This document shows positions 10,988 to 22,484 of a stretch of 64,000 nucleotides of DNA, in pieces. This DNA is from Hordeum vulgare subsp. vulgare. Lineage: Eukaryota > Streptophyta > Magnoliopsida > Poales > Poaceae. Position 1 is the stretch's first letter. Each line of letters opens with the position of its first letter. The notes beneath the pieces are model-generated. The model had not been told where the DNA came from and ran no database searches. It saw only the letters and a program-made list of their open reading frames with translations. The stretch spans positions 396,379,993 through 396,443,992 of the forward strand of contig NC_058520.1 in NCBI RefSeq assembly GCF_904849725.1, read 5' to 3'. The translations under genes were made by a program, and so were the position numbers.

Positions 10988-12151
10988 TCAAGTGTAATAA
11001 GGCCGCAAGTGGGCTATGTTCCAGGGGCGAGTTGACTCAGCCTCCATGGTTGGTCGATCAGGCCGAAGATCCACCAGATAGTATGACCCGTTGCGAAGCT
11101 TTTTGCTGACGACGAACGGTCCTTCCCATGGTGGTGAGAACTTATGCATGCAAGTGCGATCTTGGATCAAACGGAGCACTAAGTCGCCCTCCTGAAAAGC
11201 TCGGCTCTTGACCCGGCAGCTATGATAACGCTGCAAGTCCTGCTGATAAATAGCCGATCGGGAGGCAGCCAGATCGCGTGCTTCCTCCAAAGCATCCAAA
11301 GAATCCTGACGTGCCAACTCATTGTCCTGTTCCACATAAGCAGCGACTCTGGGCAAGTCATTCCTAATTTCACTGGGAAGAACAGCTTCTGCTCCGTACA
11401 CCAGGAAAAAGGGAGTAAAACCAGTAGAACGGTTCGGGGTGGTTCGGATGCTCCATAATACTGAAGGCAACTCCTCAACCCAACACCCCGGGGTGCGCTC
11501 CAGGGAAACCATAAGTCGGGGCTTGATTCCTCACAGTACTTCCTGATTTGCCCGTTCCGCCTGCCCATTAGATTGTGGATGAGCGACCGCAGATACATCA
11601 AGCCGGATGTGCTCACGGTGGAAAAACTCCTGCATCGCTCCTTGTGATAAATTGGCACCATTATCAGTGATAATACTATGTGGCTATCCAAACCAAAAGA
11701 TCAACTTTTTCAAGAATTTGATGGCCGTTTCTGCATCACAGCTGCCGACAGGTTCTGCTTCGACCCACTTGGTGAATTTATCAACCGACACCAGCAAATG
11801 AGTTTTTTTGTTGGATGACATCTTAAAGGGGCCAACCATATCTAACCCCCAGACCGCGAAGGGCCAGGTGATAGGGATCATCCTCAGCTCTTGAGCCGGC
11901 ACATGGCCCTGTTGGCCATAACGTTGACAACCATCACATCGACGAACTATCTCTTCTGCGTCCGCATGAGCCGTCAACCAAAAGAATCCATGTCGGAACG
12001 CCTTTGAGACCAGGGAACTTGACCCGGCATGATGCCCACAATCTCCGGCATGGATCTCATTTAGAATTATGCACCCTTCATCGGAAGAAACGCATCTTTG
12101 AAATACCCCAGAGGTACTTCGCTTATATAATTCGCCGTTGATGATGACCAT
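10988..12151 (-). pseudogene. Integrase, Ty3/gypsy Tat (element A)
   Basis: The minus-strand translation gives the zinc-binding domain (HAGDCGHH, later CDGCQRYG) and the DDE core with Asp in WGLDMVGPF, Asp in IITDNGAN and Glu in NGQAERANQ. A C-terminal domain ends RPWNIAHLRPYYT and contains FQEGDLVLRL and PPWEGPFVV. It would integrate element cDNA into host DNA. Breaks: a stop after KLIFWFG near 11684, a stop after NQEVL near 11540, and a frame change from the upstream RNase H frame near 12180. No chromodomain was seen, which fits the Tat/Athila branch. Confidence 0.9.
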
Positions 12152-13985
12152 GGACTTGCTCCGACGGACGATTTGGCGAACACCTCATCTGAAGGCAACT
12201 CGCCTCGTGTAAGGTACGCCAAATAAGGAAGAGCCCAATCCGGCGTAACACGGAGAACCACCACCAGCTGGGACTCAGGATCTGGTATCGCCAACTCCTC
12301 TTCTAGGGGCAACCTCATGGAAGGATTATGCAAAATGTCCAGAAAAACATCAGGAGGAACCGGCTTACGTTGCGAGCCGAGGCGTGAGAGGGCATCAGCT
12401 GCTTCGTTAGGTCGCCGGTGGATATGATCAACTTGGTAGCCATGGAAATGACCCGCCACATCAGACACGGCCCTTCTGTAAGCCGCCATCAAGGGGTCCC
12501 GAGAGTCCCATGTACCTGAAACTTGTTGAGCCACCAGACCAGAATCGCCAAGACATCTGACGCACGTGAGGTTCATCTCCTTGGCGAGTCGCAAACCATG
12601 AAGGAAGGCTTCATACTCTGCAGCGTTGTTGGTGCACAGGAACATGAGTCGGAGAACATAACAGAACTTGTCTCCCTGGGGTGAAATCAACACCACGCCA
12701 GCCCCCGAGCCTTCCAATTGCTTAGACCCATCAAAATAAATAGTCCAATACGTGAGGTCAGGCTTGTCTTCCGAAATCTGCAATTTGGTCCAATCATTGA
12801 TGAAGTTGACCAATGCCTGGGACTTGATGGCCGTGCGAGGTGTATACCGCACGTGGTGCGGCCCAAGCTCAATTGCCCATTTGGCGATTCGCCCCGTTGC
12901 TTCTCGGTTCTGGATGATGTCCCCAAGAGGGGCGGAGCTAACCACCGTGATAGGATGTTCTTGGAAATACTGTTTGAGCTTCTGACTCGCCATAAAGACC
13001 CCATAAACCAACTTCTGCCAGTGCGGGTAACGTTGTTTGGAGAGGGTTAGCACCTCGCTGATGAAATACACTGGGCGTTGTATCAGATATTCTTTTCCTT
13101 CTTCCTTCCGTTTGACAGCTACTGCCACGCTCACCGCCTTGGAGTTCGCCGCGATGTATAGAAGCATAGGCTCCTTTTTAGTCGGGGCGGCCAAAACTGG
13201 CGGGTTAACCAGCTGCTGCTTCAGGGCTTCAAAAGCTTCATTGGCCTCGTCCATCCAAACGAAACGATCCGCTTTCTTAAGCAACCGATAGAGGGGAATA
13301 GCTTTCTCCCCCAGGCGGCTTATAAAGCGACTTAAAGTCGCGATACGACCTGCCATGCGTTGAACTTGATTGATATTCGCTGGTTTCCCGAGCGAAGTAA
13401 TTGCTTCGATTTTGTCCGGGTTGGCCTCAATGCCGCGTTCGGACACCAAGAAACCCAACAACTTTCCTGCAGGAACGCCAAAAACACATTTGGTGGGATT
13501 AAGCTTCATCTGATACACCCGCAGGTTGTCAAAAGTTTCCTTGAGATCCTCCAAGAGTGTGTTCTTCTTACGAGTTTAACCACAATGTCATCAACGTAAG
13601 CGTGGACGTTGCATCCGATTTGGCCACGGAGACAGTTTTGGATGCAGCGCTGGTAAGTCGCCCCAGTGCTCTTGAGCCCGAACAGCATGGATACATAGCA
13701 AAAAGCCCCAAACGGGGTTATGAAAGCTGTCTTCTCCTGATCTTCCACAGCCATCTTGATTTGGTGATATCCGGAGTAGGCGTCCAAGAAACACAAACGC
13801 TCGCAGCCCACCACCGAATCAATGATTTGATCAATGCGGGGAAGGGCGAAAGGATCCTTTGGACAAGCTCTGTTGAGGTCGGTGTAGTCGATGCACATGC
13901 GGAAAGTGCCGTTCTTTTTGAGCACCAGGGCTGGGTTAGCCAACCACTTAGGGTGGAAGACCTCCACGATGAATCTGGCGGCCAA
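12152..13985 (-). pseudogene. Reverse transcriptase, RNase H and archaeal-type RNase H (element A)
   Basis: The RT palm is visible with FRMCIDYTDLNRACPKD, FLDAYSGYHQI and the catalytic YVDD (HAYVDDIVVK). A frameshift near 13560 moves the frame, which continues with KLNPTKCVFGV, the connection domain and a gypsy-type RNase H. A second RNase H follows, with YFDGSK, a Glu in NNAAEYEAF, the GDSGLV Asp and NEAADALSR. Two RNase H domains in tandem are diagnostic of the Tat lineage. The final frame ends at 12067 after another frameshift near 12180, where copy A2 retains a longer sequence. It makes cDNA and removes the RNA strand; this copy is dead. Confidence 0.9.
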
Positions 13986-15104
13986 AAGACGGGCGACTTC
14001 TTCCCCGATTGCCTTGCCTCGCTCCTCATTGAACCTGCGAAGATATTGCTGAATCGGCTTTGCCTTAGGGTCAACATTAAGGTGGTGCTCAGCGAATTAT
14101 CTCGGTACACCAGGCATGTCAGAAGGTTTCCATGCGAAGATGTCCCGATTCTCACGGATGAATTTGATGAGCACGCTTTCCTATTTGGGATCCAGACCCG
14201 CCCCGATAGTAAACTGCTTGGATGAATCGCAAGGAACGAAGTCCACCATCTTAGTGTCATCCGTCGGTTTGAACTTGAGGGGCGTCTCAACGTCTGTTGT
14301 TGGCTTCTTGAGGGGCGACATATCTGCCGGATCAACATTGGCTTGGTGATATTCGAGTTCTTCTGCAACACACGCGATTTCTGCGTAAGCCGCATCTCCT
14401 TCCTCACACTCCTGTGCTATCCTCCTGTCACCATCGACCGTGATGGGTCCCTTAGCGCCAGGCATCTTGAGTTTAAGGTAAACATAGCAGGGGTGAGCCA
14501 TGAACCGGGCGTAAGCCGGCCACCCAAACAACGCATGATAAGGGCTCTTTAGCTTGACCACCTCAAATATAAGAGACTCGCTCCTGTGGTTGGATGTTGT
14601 ACCAAAAGCCACAGTGAGTTTGACCCGCCCAATTGGGTATGCCGACTTACCTGGGACGATACCATGGAATACTATGGTTGACGGCATTAGGTCTTTCTCT
14701 AATAGGTTCAGCCTTCGAAAGGTGTCGAAATATAATATGTTGATGCTGCTGCAACCATCCATAAGCACCTTCGACAGGGTATATCCTCCGACTTGGGGGG
14801 CCACGACCAATGCTAAGTCGCCGGGGTTGTCAATTCTGGGCTGGTGATCCTCCCTACTCCACGAGATAGTCTGCTCGGACCAGTGGAGGTACCTGGGGAG
14901 TGCCGGCTCAGATACACTATATGTTCGGTGCTTCACCTTCTTGTCTTGCTTAGAGGCACTGGTGGTGAACACATGGTATTGCCCGCTGCTTAATTGTTTC
15001 GGATTGCTGTGGAACCCGCCATGATCATCTTGCCCCTGCGGAGCCCCCTGCGGGGGTGGCTGCTGAAACACTCTGGACGGGTTATACCGCTGCTGGTTAT
15101 GCAC
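13986..15104 (-). pseudogene. Retropepsin-like protease and RT entry region (element A)
   Basis: The aspartic protease active site is LMDGCSSINILY, followed by a GWPAYARFMAHP segment typical of Tat proteases (usually GRPAYA). The frame ends in LDPK then UAG at 14183-14181. Downstream of that UAG the same frame stays open through the ENRDIFAWKPSDMPGVPR segment into RT, apart from one TAA just after GVPR. The UAG sits at the same aligned place as in element B (47111-47109). It therefore may be a recoding signal rather than damage. The protease would mature gag and pol. Confidence 0.8.
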
Positions 15105-17366
15105 TGGATACTGCCCACTGCTTGGTTGCGAGCCGCCCTGGGCCCCTGGTTCGGGAAAGTCGCCGAACGGGTTCTGGCGTTGATTAGGTGTACCGAACTG
15201 TTCCTGCCATTGGCCCTGGTCACCGGTTTGACCCTTCTTGATTGCCTCCGCCCGAAATTCCTACATCACGTAACAGTCTTCCCAAGAGTGAGTCGCCGGT
15301 CCATCCTCCATGGCATGGTGTGGGCAGGGGCCCTTAAGTATCTCATCATAGTTGTGTGGCTTCTTGCCACTGTAACCCCTCTTCTTCTGACGCTGGTTGC
15401 CATTGTTAGCACTGGTGTTGGCGACAAAGTCCGTGGACCCTTCCTGCTGCCTTCTTTTTCCGTTCCCGCCATGATTATGGTGGGCGCGTCCCTGAAACTA
15501 GGAGTGATTTTTGGATGACTCGCCTTTCTTCGGTGAGTTGGCTTTGCTGCCGTCCTCTCCTGGATCTTTAGTATCGTCCGCTTCGGCGTACCGAGTGAGG
15601 GTGTCCATCAATTCGCCCATATCCTGGACCTTTCGCTTGAGTCACCCGAGCTTCTGCACCAAGGGCTCATAGTGGCAGTTTTTCTCCAAGATCAACACAG
15701 CCTGAGCCGCCGTGATGCCATCTGACGAGTGGATGATTTCTGCAACCCGCCGCGTCCAGTGGTGGGCCGACTCATCGGGGCGCTGAACACAGTGCTGTAA
15801 GTCGACTATCGTCATCGGGCGTTTTCATGTTCCCCAGAAGTTTTTGACGAAACGTTCTTTCAGTTCAGCCCAAGTCTGGATGGAGTTGGGTGGCAGGTTT
15901 TTCAGCCAAGTGCGCGTCGTCCCTTCGAGCATCATTGTAAAATACCTGGCATAGACCGCTTCACTTACATCGAGCATGTCCATTGCGATTTCATAACTCT
16001 CAACCCATGACGCCGGCTCAAGGTCCGGGGTGTAATTGGGCACCTTCCTTGGTCCTTTAAAAATATTTCGGCATCCGCTCATTGCGAAGGGCGGGGGCCA
16101 AGCATGGCACCCCTACTTGCCTGCCACCTCCGATAAGCGGCGCTGGGCTGGTTTGAATGTCCTGGTGGTCCCGGCCAGGTGTGTCCCGATGGTCAGGCGG
16201 GTTAACCTAAAGTAGGTGTTGCGGACCGGTGGTTATGGCGGGTTGGTCCTCTGTCCGGCTTCTGGTGTGGCTCGCCTGGGGGTGGAGTGCAGCCGGTCGA
16301 GGTTGTGCGAGAATTGCACGTTTTGAACCACCGCCGTTTTCAACATCTCAATGGCGTTTCTTGCTTCTATTTCAGCCGGAGTATTGCCATAAATCGGAAG
16401 GGATTCTAAGTGGCGAGTTGCGGCGAGCACGTTGTCCACGGGGTTGGAAAAGTGGCCCTGAGGCGTTTGGAAACGGGGAACGCGATCAACTGCTGGCTGA
16501 AGCGGCGGGTTTGGTGGCTGAGCCAGCCCTCCTCCTGGAACGGTTCCTGCCCCGGGGGTGCGCGGAGTGTCGAAAAGGCGGGTAGGGTTTAGATCAGGGG
16601 GTAAACGTCCCTGGTGCCTCCTCTGATGAACAGCGTCGGACGCGCGCTGATGCCTTTCGAGTCGCCAGTTTTCGGTGTTCAAGCGGGCTGTCTCAGCAGT
16701 GATCTAAGCTTGCCGGGTCTCAATCCTGGCGGCTTCTGCCTCAGCATATCGCCGAGCCTTCGCCATCTCATCTCGTAGCTTTGCCAACTCGGCATTTATC
16801 GTGACCTGGTTTTCCGCCGTTACAGGGGTCGCCATGATCCTTGTTATCTCCGCCGACAAGTCCACCAAGATCGCAGCTGGGCTCTTGGATGTTTCGCGAG
16901 CCCCGTTGTCGCCTGCAGGGTTTTGCTCGGATTGATTCGCCCTAGCCATGTATACGGCGATCTGACGGCGGGTCCGGTCGAGGACCTCGGGATTCATTGC
17001 CAGCGACAGATCCCCATGGCAGCCCCCGTGCAGAGACTGAATTGAATCTGTGTCACCCATGGATGACTCGTCGTCCGTGTCAACCGGTGTAGTCTCCTGA
17101 GTCGCTGATCGCTCTGGTTCATCAGAGTCCTGTGTGAAGCCAACAAAGACCGGGCGTGTCAGGTTTGGTATCGCAATGGGACGGATATACCTGGCCGGCT
17201 CGATGATGTCGGTGGAGGTGTCCAGCTCAGGCACGGGTGCTCCGGCCATGCCAATGAAGATGTTGACTTTGCCGAAGGGAACTCTGTAGCCGGATTCGAT
17301 TGAATCGGCCTCGGGCCCCCATAGTGAGTTGTCGATGTAGTACTTTCCGCGGCGGCTCCGGGTCAT
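15105..17366 (-). pseudogene. Gag polyprotein (element A)
   Basis: The ATG at 17366 opens a frame shared by gag and protease. Early residues are MTRSRRGKYY and an acidic stretch; the retrotransposon gag domain lies near 16082-15825 (FTMMLEGTTRTWLKNLPP, QTWAELKERFVKNF). A zinc-binding-like CPHH...THSWEDC segment is near 15330-15270. In-frame stops at 16706-16704 (TAG, probably from CAG), 16235-16233 and 15827-15825 interrupt it, with more near 15510 and 15265. Gag would form the virus-like particle. All of it is in one phase with the protease frame, so the damage is by stops rather than frameshifts. Confidence 0.8.
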
Positions 17367-17434
17367 GAGCCCAGCCGCATAGCTCCCTGACCCTGGTAGG
17401 GCTCCCTTTTAGAACTCAACTCCACCGTGCGTAG

Positions 17435-17452
17435 GCCCCACGGTGGGCGCCA
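17435..17452 (-). promoter_or_regulatory. Primer-binding site, element A
   Basis: On the minus strand the sequence two bases after the LTR end (ACGACA-GT) is TGGCGCCCACCGTGGGGC. It starts with TGG, as expected for pairing with a tRNA 3' CCA end. Element B has the identical 18-mer in the same place. The primer tRNA was not identified. Confidence 0.8.
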
Positions 17453-17454
17453 AC

Positions 17455-18034
17455 TGTCGTGGTTTTGTCACGGCAGATGTCCTCGTGAAAGGACTTAGTG
17501 TTGGAGCCATCACACCTTGGTGGCGACTCAAAGGGGTTGAACAGGAGCGGGACACAGATTTACCCAGGTTCGGCCCCTCGTGAGGAGGTAAAAGCCTACG
17601 TCCTACTCTGTGTTGTATTTGATGATGTTTCGATTACAAGGAGGGCGTAACTTGCCTGACCTAGCTCTCGATGATTTCTAACCTGCCCTCTCCTTCCCTG
17701 GGACTCGCCTTTATATACAGGTTGAGCCCTTAGGGTTTACAAGAGTCATTGCCGTCATACAAGTCATGATTCTTTCTATCTCTAAGCCGTCGTGCTTTCC
17801 AAGACTGGAGAACTCCTCGTTGCCGTCATACAAGTCATGATTCTTTCTATCTCTAAGCCGTCGTGCTTTCCAAGACTGGAGAACTCCTCGATGATTGATT
17901 CTCCACGAGGATCTTGAACCGCCATCCAGCTCCTGGGCCTACTGGGCCAAATCTTGAATCGCCAAAGGACGAGTCGCCTGCTGTGTGACCCGGCCCAGCT
18001 AGGGCGGGTCACATAGCAGATAATATCCCCAACA
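17455..18034 (-). repeat. 5' LTR of element A
   Basis: On the minus strand it begins TGTTGGGGATATT and ends CCACGACA, directly before the primer-binding site, giving 580 bp with TG...CA ends. It contains a 71-bp exact tandem duplication. A TTTATATAC TATA-like segment lies near 17711-17719 on the plus strand. No partner LTR exists in the window. Confidence 0.8.
17749..17890. repeat. Exact 71-bp tandem duplication in LTR A
   Basis: TTGCCGTCATACAAGTC begins at 17749 and again at 17820. The units run 17749-17819 and 17820-17890 and read as identical, so the duplication is young compared with the stop-ridden coding region. Confidence 0.9.
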
Positions 18035-18696
18035 CCATGCACAGGATAAGAAGAAAATCCAAGAGAAATAAAAAAGGGGGGAGTGGGAAGGAAGGGAAGG
18101 AGTGAACCTTCCAATCCTAGTTGGACTAGGATTGGAGGAGGATTCCTCCTCCCCCCTATGGCCGACCCCCTTGGGGCTCCATGGGACTCAAGGCAAGGCC
18201 CCTCCCCTCCCACCTATATATACAGAGGTTTTAGGGCTGATTTGAGACAACTTTTCCACGGCAGCCCGACCACATACCGCCACGGTTTTTCCTCTAGATC
18301 GCGTTTCTGCGGAGCTTGGGTGGAGCCCTGCTGAGATTAGATCACCACCAACCTCCGGAGTGTCGTCACGCTGCCGGAGAACTCATCTACCTCTCCGTCT
18401 CTCTTGCTGGATCAAGAAGGCCGAGATCATCGTCGAGTTGTACGTGTGCTGAACACGGAGGTGCCGTTTGTTCGGCACTAGATCAGAGCGGGTCGTGGGA
18501 CGGATCGTGGGACGGTTCGCGGGGCGGATCGAGGGACGTGAGTACGTTCCACTACATCAACCACGTTTATTAACGCTTCTGCTGTGCGATCTACAAGGGT
18601 ACGTAGATCTAAAATCCCCCTCGTAGATGGACATCACCATGGTAGGTCTTCGTGCGCGTAGGAAATTTTTTGTTTCCCATGCGACGTTCCCCAACA
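18035..18696 (+). repeat. Angela-type Copia LTR, 3' part
   Basis: The stretch matches the second half of the LTR of element D (about 53580-54240): a TATA box at 18215-18222 (CCTATATATACAG), the GGATCAAGAAGGCCGAGATC segment, the CGTGGGACGG repeats and the terminus CGTTCCCCAACA. It begins exactly where the LTR of element A ends, so A inserted within it. The other half is not adjacent to the left end of A. Confidence 0.85.
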
Positions 18697-18853
18697 GTTT
18701 CCTATATCATTCTTCATCGCTTTGCAACCTTCAAGAGTCATTGGTTTCACTCGTTTGTCAAAGAAGCGACTAAGTTTTACCTCTTGCTTTCTCATCCTCT
18801 TCCCCTTTCATTCTTGGATCTCGGGTCGAGATCCTCTTGTAGTGTAGGAGAGT
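18697..18853. other. Unassigned 157-bp flank
   Basis: Sequence between an Angela-type LTR terminus and the Sukkula LTR start. No ORF or repeat was recognised, and no primer-binding site follows the LTR. That suggests the LTR is a 3' or solo LTR and this is older flanking DNA. Confidence 0.4.
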
Positions 18854-19413
18854 TGTGACAGCCCGAGACCGACGCTTCAGAAGATTCCCCCTTTATTCCC
18901 TTTTCGTCGTGTGGTTATTTTTATTTGTCGCACCATCATCGCATCATTCACATCATCTGCATTGCATGGGCATCCCATGGACGCCAGTTTTCAAACATGC
19001 ATCCGCTATTAGTTGCCGGTTCTCGTCGTTGCCCGTTCTGAGCCCAATCACACACGCACGTGCCCGCGGCAGCGTTTAAATCTTGTTTTTAAAAGTGTGT
19101 GTAAAACTTTCTCTGATTGAGTTGAAACTTGGCGTCCGGTCTTATTTTAATATAGGTAGGCCGCCTGCCAAATTTTGTCGCAATCGGAGTCCGTCTGGAA
19201 CCCGAACGGTCGACCGTAGCGGCACCGTATTTGGTCTATCGTCGGACGTTTTTTGGTGTTTTAAAATTACGTTGTCGGGTGCCGTTTTTCCCTCTCATCT
19301 TCGACTAACCTACTCTACACGGCCACTTAGGCCGTCCCGCGTTCGAGATTGTTCGATTCCGATCGCGCGGTTGAAACCGGGACGAAATTCTGCTAACCCT
19401 AGCCCTGTTTGCC

Positions 19414-19424
19414 TATAAATATAT
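19414..19424 (+). promoter_or_regulatory. TATA box of Sukkula LTR
   Basis: TATAAATATAT is preceded by TTTGCC and followed by a pyrimidine-rich leader (CTCCCTCCCTAATC, AAACCCTTCTCCC). The corresponding stretch of the second copy (about 38953) is degraded to CTATTTAATC, so its promoter may be lost. Confidence 0.5.
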
Positions 19425-22400
19425 GCCTCCCTCCCTAATCTAAACCCTTCTCCCACCTCTGCCTCGGAATCCGCACCACCAAACCCTAGCCGCACTAGCG
19501 CTCTCTCTCCTCTCTCCCACCTCTCGCCCCGGGCCCGGATTCCGCCCCCACCAGCCAAAGGGGCGCGCAGCCAGCCCCGAGCGGCGCCGTCCTCCCATGG
19601 TCCGGCCACCCCCGTCGCCATGGGCTGGTTCCCCGCCTCCGCATCGAGGTTGCTGGGGCCCGCTCCTCACTGGCCAGCACTCGCCGTGCTTAGCCGCCGT
19701 GCCAGACCTTCTCCCTCCTCTCCCTCACCGTTTCTCTCCCTCTTGTGCAGGAGCTGCAGGATGGTCGCCGTCGACCCGATTCGCCCTTCTCCAGCCAGAT
19801 TGGGGCTTCCTTGCCCAGATCCGATGTTCCCCATCGCATCCCGACCGCCTCGCCTCGATACCGTGCGCCGCGCGCCGCCGTCGGAGCTCTGCGATGCGCT
19901 GTGTGAAGACGACGAAGCCGCTCGATCGCGCCTGCCCGCGTTGACCCGCGCTGGCTGCTGGGCTGCCTTCCCCAGCGCCCCAGGCCATCGCCCCTGCCCA
20001 GATCGCCCCGAGGCCTAGTCGCCCGGCCGGCCTACCTCGCCACCAAGCCGAGGCGCCCCAGACGGCCTCCTCTCCTCGGACGAAGCCCACAAGGTGAGCA
20101 GCCCCGAGACCCCGCTATCCCCCGCCCAAGCGTCTCTTAGTTATTATGCCCGTGCAGATTCGGCACGTTAGTGTATTTAGGATTTTTTCGGATTTAATTA
20201 TTTATTTCAGAGATGCTATATATTTCAAACGCGTGTAGATTTTAAACCGAGTGTCGGATCGCGAAGATTTATATATGAAACTTGTGTAGTTTTTCGCGTA
20301 GATTCATAATTTGCAACTTGCAAGCATATTTGAAGTGATTTAACTTGTCGTATGTATAGTTTTGCGTGCTGTCCTCATATGATACTTGTCCCGTATTTAT
20401 TTCCGTGCGTGTCCGGATTGCTCAAACCCTGTAGTTTAAATGCTCATGTTTTTAGGGACCTTTTTCCATGTATTTTAGAATAGTTGTTTGCATTTTTGCA
20501 TGCAGGTTCGTCGCTAGTTTGCTATATCATGTTTAGGACATCTTTTCGCATATACATGTGGCATTATTTTTATTTTTGCAACCCCACATGTTATATATGT
20601 TTTCGGGGTAGAAAAATCCATAAAATTTAAATGTGCATTTAGTTTTAGCTTTTGAGGAAGTTAGTGCGCGTGATATTTTGCCATGTTGCCCTTTTGTTTA
20701 TTTTGTGGGATTTAATCCTTGCATGATATGTATGAGGTGTCAACTAGAGATATGTCATTGGATGTGTAGACTAGCCCCTGGTAATTTTGGTTGCAATAGA
20801 AATCCATGTTTAGATGTGGTTTTATTGTTCTCAACATGCTAGAAAATAGTGCTGTTTTGGAGATGCTGAAATATTTCCAAGTCTGAAATCTGTTATATTT
20901 TGTTGTTGTCTTGTCATGAGTTTATCTGGTGATCTGTAGCTCTTTTGAGGTTGGTGCAATGGAGTTAGTTGTAGACTTTAGGATTCTCTAGCATGCTGTA
21001 AATTTTCATGCCATTTGGAGTCATGTAGCATATAGTTTTGTTGTTTTCAATATGCCTTCAGATCGAAAATTGCACTGTCATAAACTGATATTTTCACCAA
21101 GTCTGAAATAGTGTGTGAGATGCCATTTTGTGACTTCTTTTCCTAGGGATCCATGCTTCCATGCTAGATGTTATTAGTAGGGTGTTGAAGTGCATCTTGC
21201 CCTCTACTGCCTCATGCCTTGTTTGGGCATTTTGGATTTGTGTAGCTAGTTGTTTGAGGGCGTAGAAAATGCTATGTGGCTGATTTTGGCAGATTGTAGT
21301 GATTTCTTGTTTACCTCGTAGTTGTTGAACCGTTGCTCCATTTTGATCGTGTTCTATACGAAACTTGCTTAGAATCTCGTGTAGTTTCATATTATCTTGC
21401 TGGTTGTATGTTTGAAAGGCTTGTGATTGTCGTTGCACACATATTGCATTCATGCCATCATATCTTGCGGTGTTTGTATCGTTTGAACCGTAGCTCCGTT
21501 GGAGATGTTCTCTATGTGTAAATTGATTGTACCGACGTGTAGAATCATGTGAACCTATTTATTTTGCTGTTTAACAAACATTTAAATGTGTTATTTCAGA
21601 TCTGGACATAATTATAAATTAACGCATGAGGTCATCTCGGAGATGCTATATGTCGTTTCCGACCTCATTTAAGATGCCTAGTTAGGTAGTTTAATTATGC
21701 TTCACCTCTTGCCATGTTTAAAAACATTTAATATTGTCGTGTACCTAATCAGGATAGAACTAAATAATTCGTATGTGGAGTTTCGTCAATATGCAACTCG
21801 TTGCATATTGAACTTCACTTAATGTGTAGTGTTTGGTTGTTGTGAATTGTCATGACATGTCTTCATATATTCAACTGATCATGCATCATATGTGGATTTC
21901 ATTTTGTCGTGCATGTGCCGTGGTGAATATCGTGTGTTGATTCTTGTTTCCGGTTTGCTTCGTCTCGATAGAGTTCCGCAAGCGTGTCGGAAAGTGAGGA
22001 CCCGTTCGAGTACATGGGTTCGCCTGCTTCACGGAGTCGTTCTTCCTCCAAGCGGGATCTCAGGCAAGATGACCATTTCCCCAGATACCATTACTATCAT
22101 TGCCATGCTAGTTTTACCGTTTCTATCATTATGTCTCGCTGCCTACCACTTGTTAAATATCAGCCTCTCAACATTGCCATGAAAACCTTCAACCTGTTCA
22201 CAACCCAGCAAACCACTGATTGACTATGTTACCGCTTGCTTAACCATGTGTTAGCGTTGCTAGTTGCAGGTGCAGTTGCTTCCATGTGATAACATGGGTT
22301 CCTTGTCATATCACCCAATTAAATGCTATTTAATTTAATGCACCTATATACTTGGTAAAAGGTGGAAGGCTCGGCCTTTCTAGCCTAGTGTTTTGTTCCA

Positions 22401-22484
22401 CCTTTGCCCCCTTAGTTTCGGCTACCGGTGTTATGTTCCATAATTGAGCGCTCCTAACACGATCGGGGTTGTTATGGGGACCCC

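Larger units (their letters stand above)
5640..18034 (-). mobile_element. Tat-lineage Ty3/gypsy retrotransposon A (3' LTR missing)
   Basis: Reading on the minus strand from the right: LTR (18034-17455, starting TGTTGGGG and ending ACGACA), primer-binding site, gag, protease, RT, RNase H, second RNase H, integrase, a spacer, then an antisense gene. The double RNase H and the antisense extra ORF are typical of the Tat lineage (Retand, Grande and RIRE2 relatives). The left boundary is uncertain because no second copy of the 580-bp LTR is present; 5640 is my estimate. The flanking LTR of another element at 18035 shows that A inserted into an Angela-type LTR. Several stops and frameshifts make it non-autonomous now. 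Confidence 0.85.

Noticed and set aside
19597..20090. GC-rich overlapping ORFs in the first Sukkula LTR
   Set aside because: No frame is conserved at the equivalent place of the second Sukkula copy; this is high-GC leader sequence where stops are rare.
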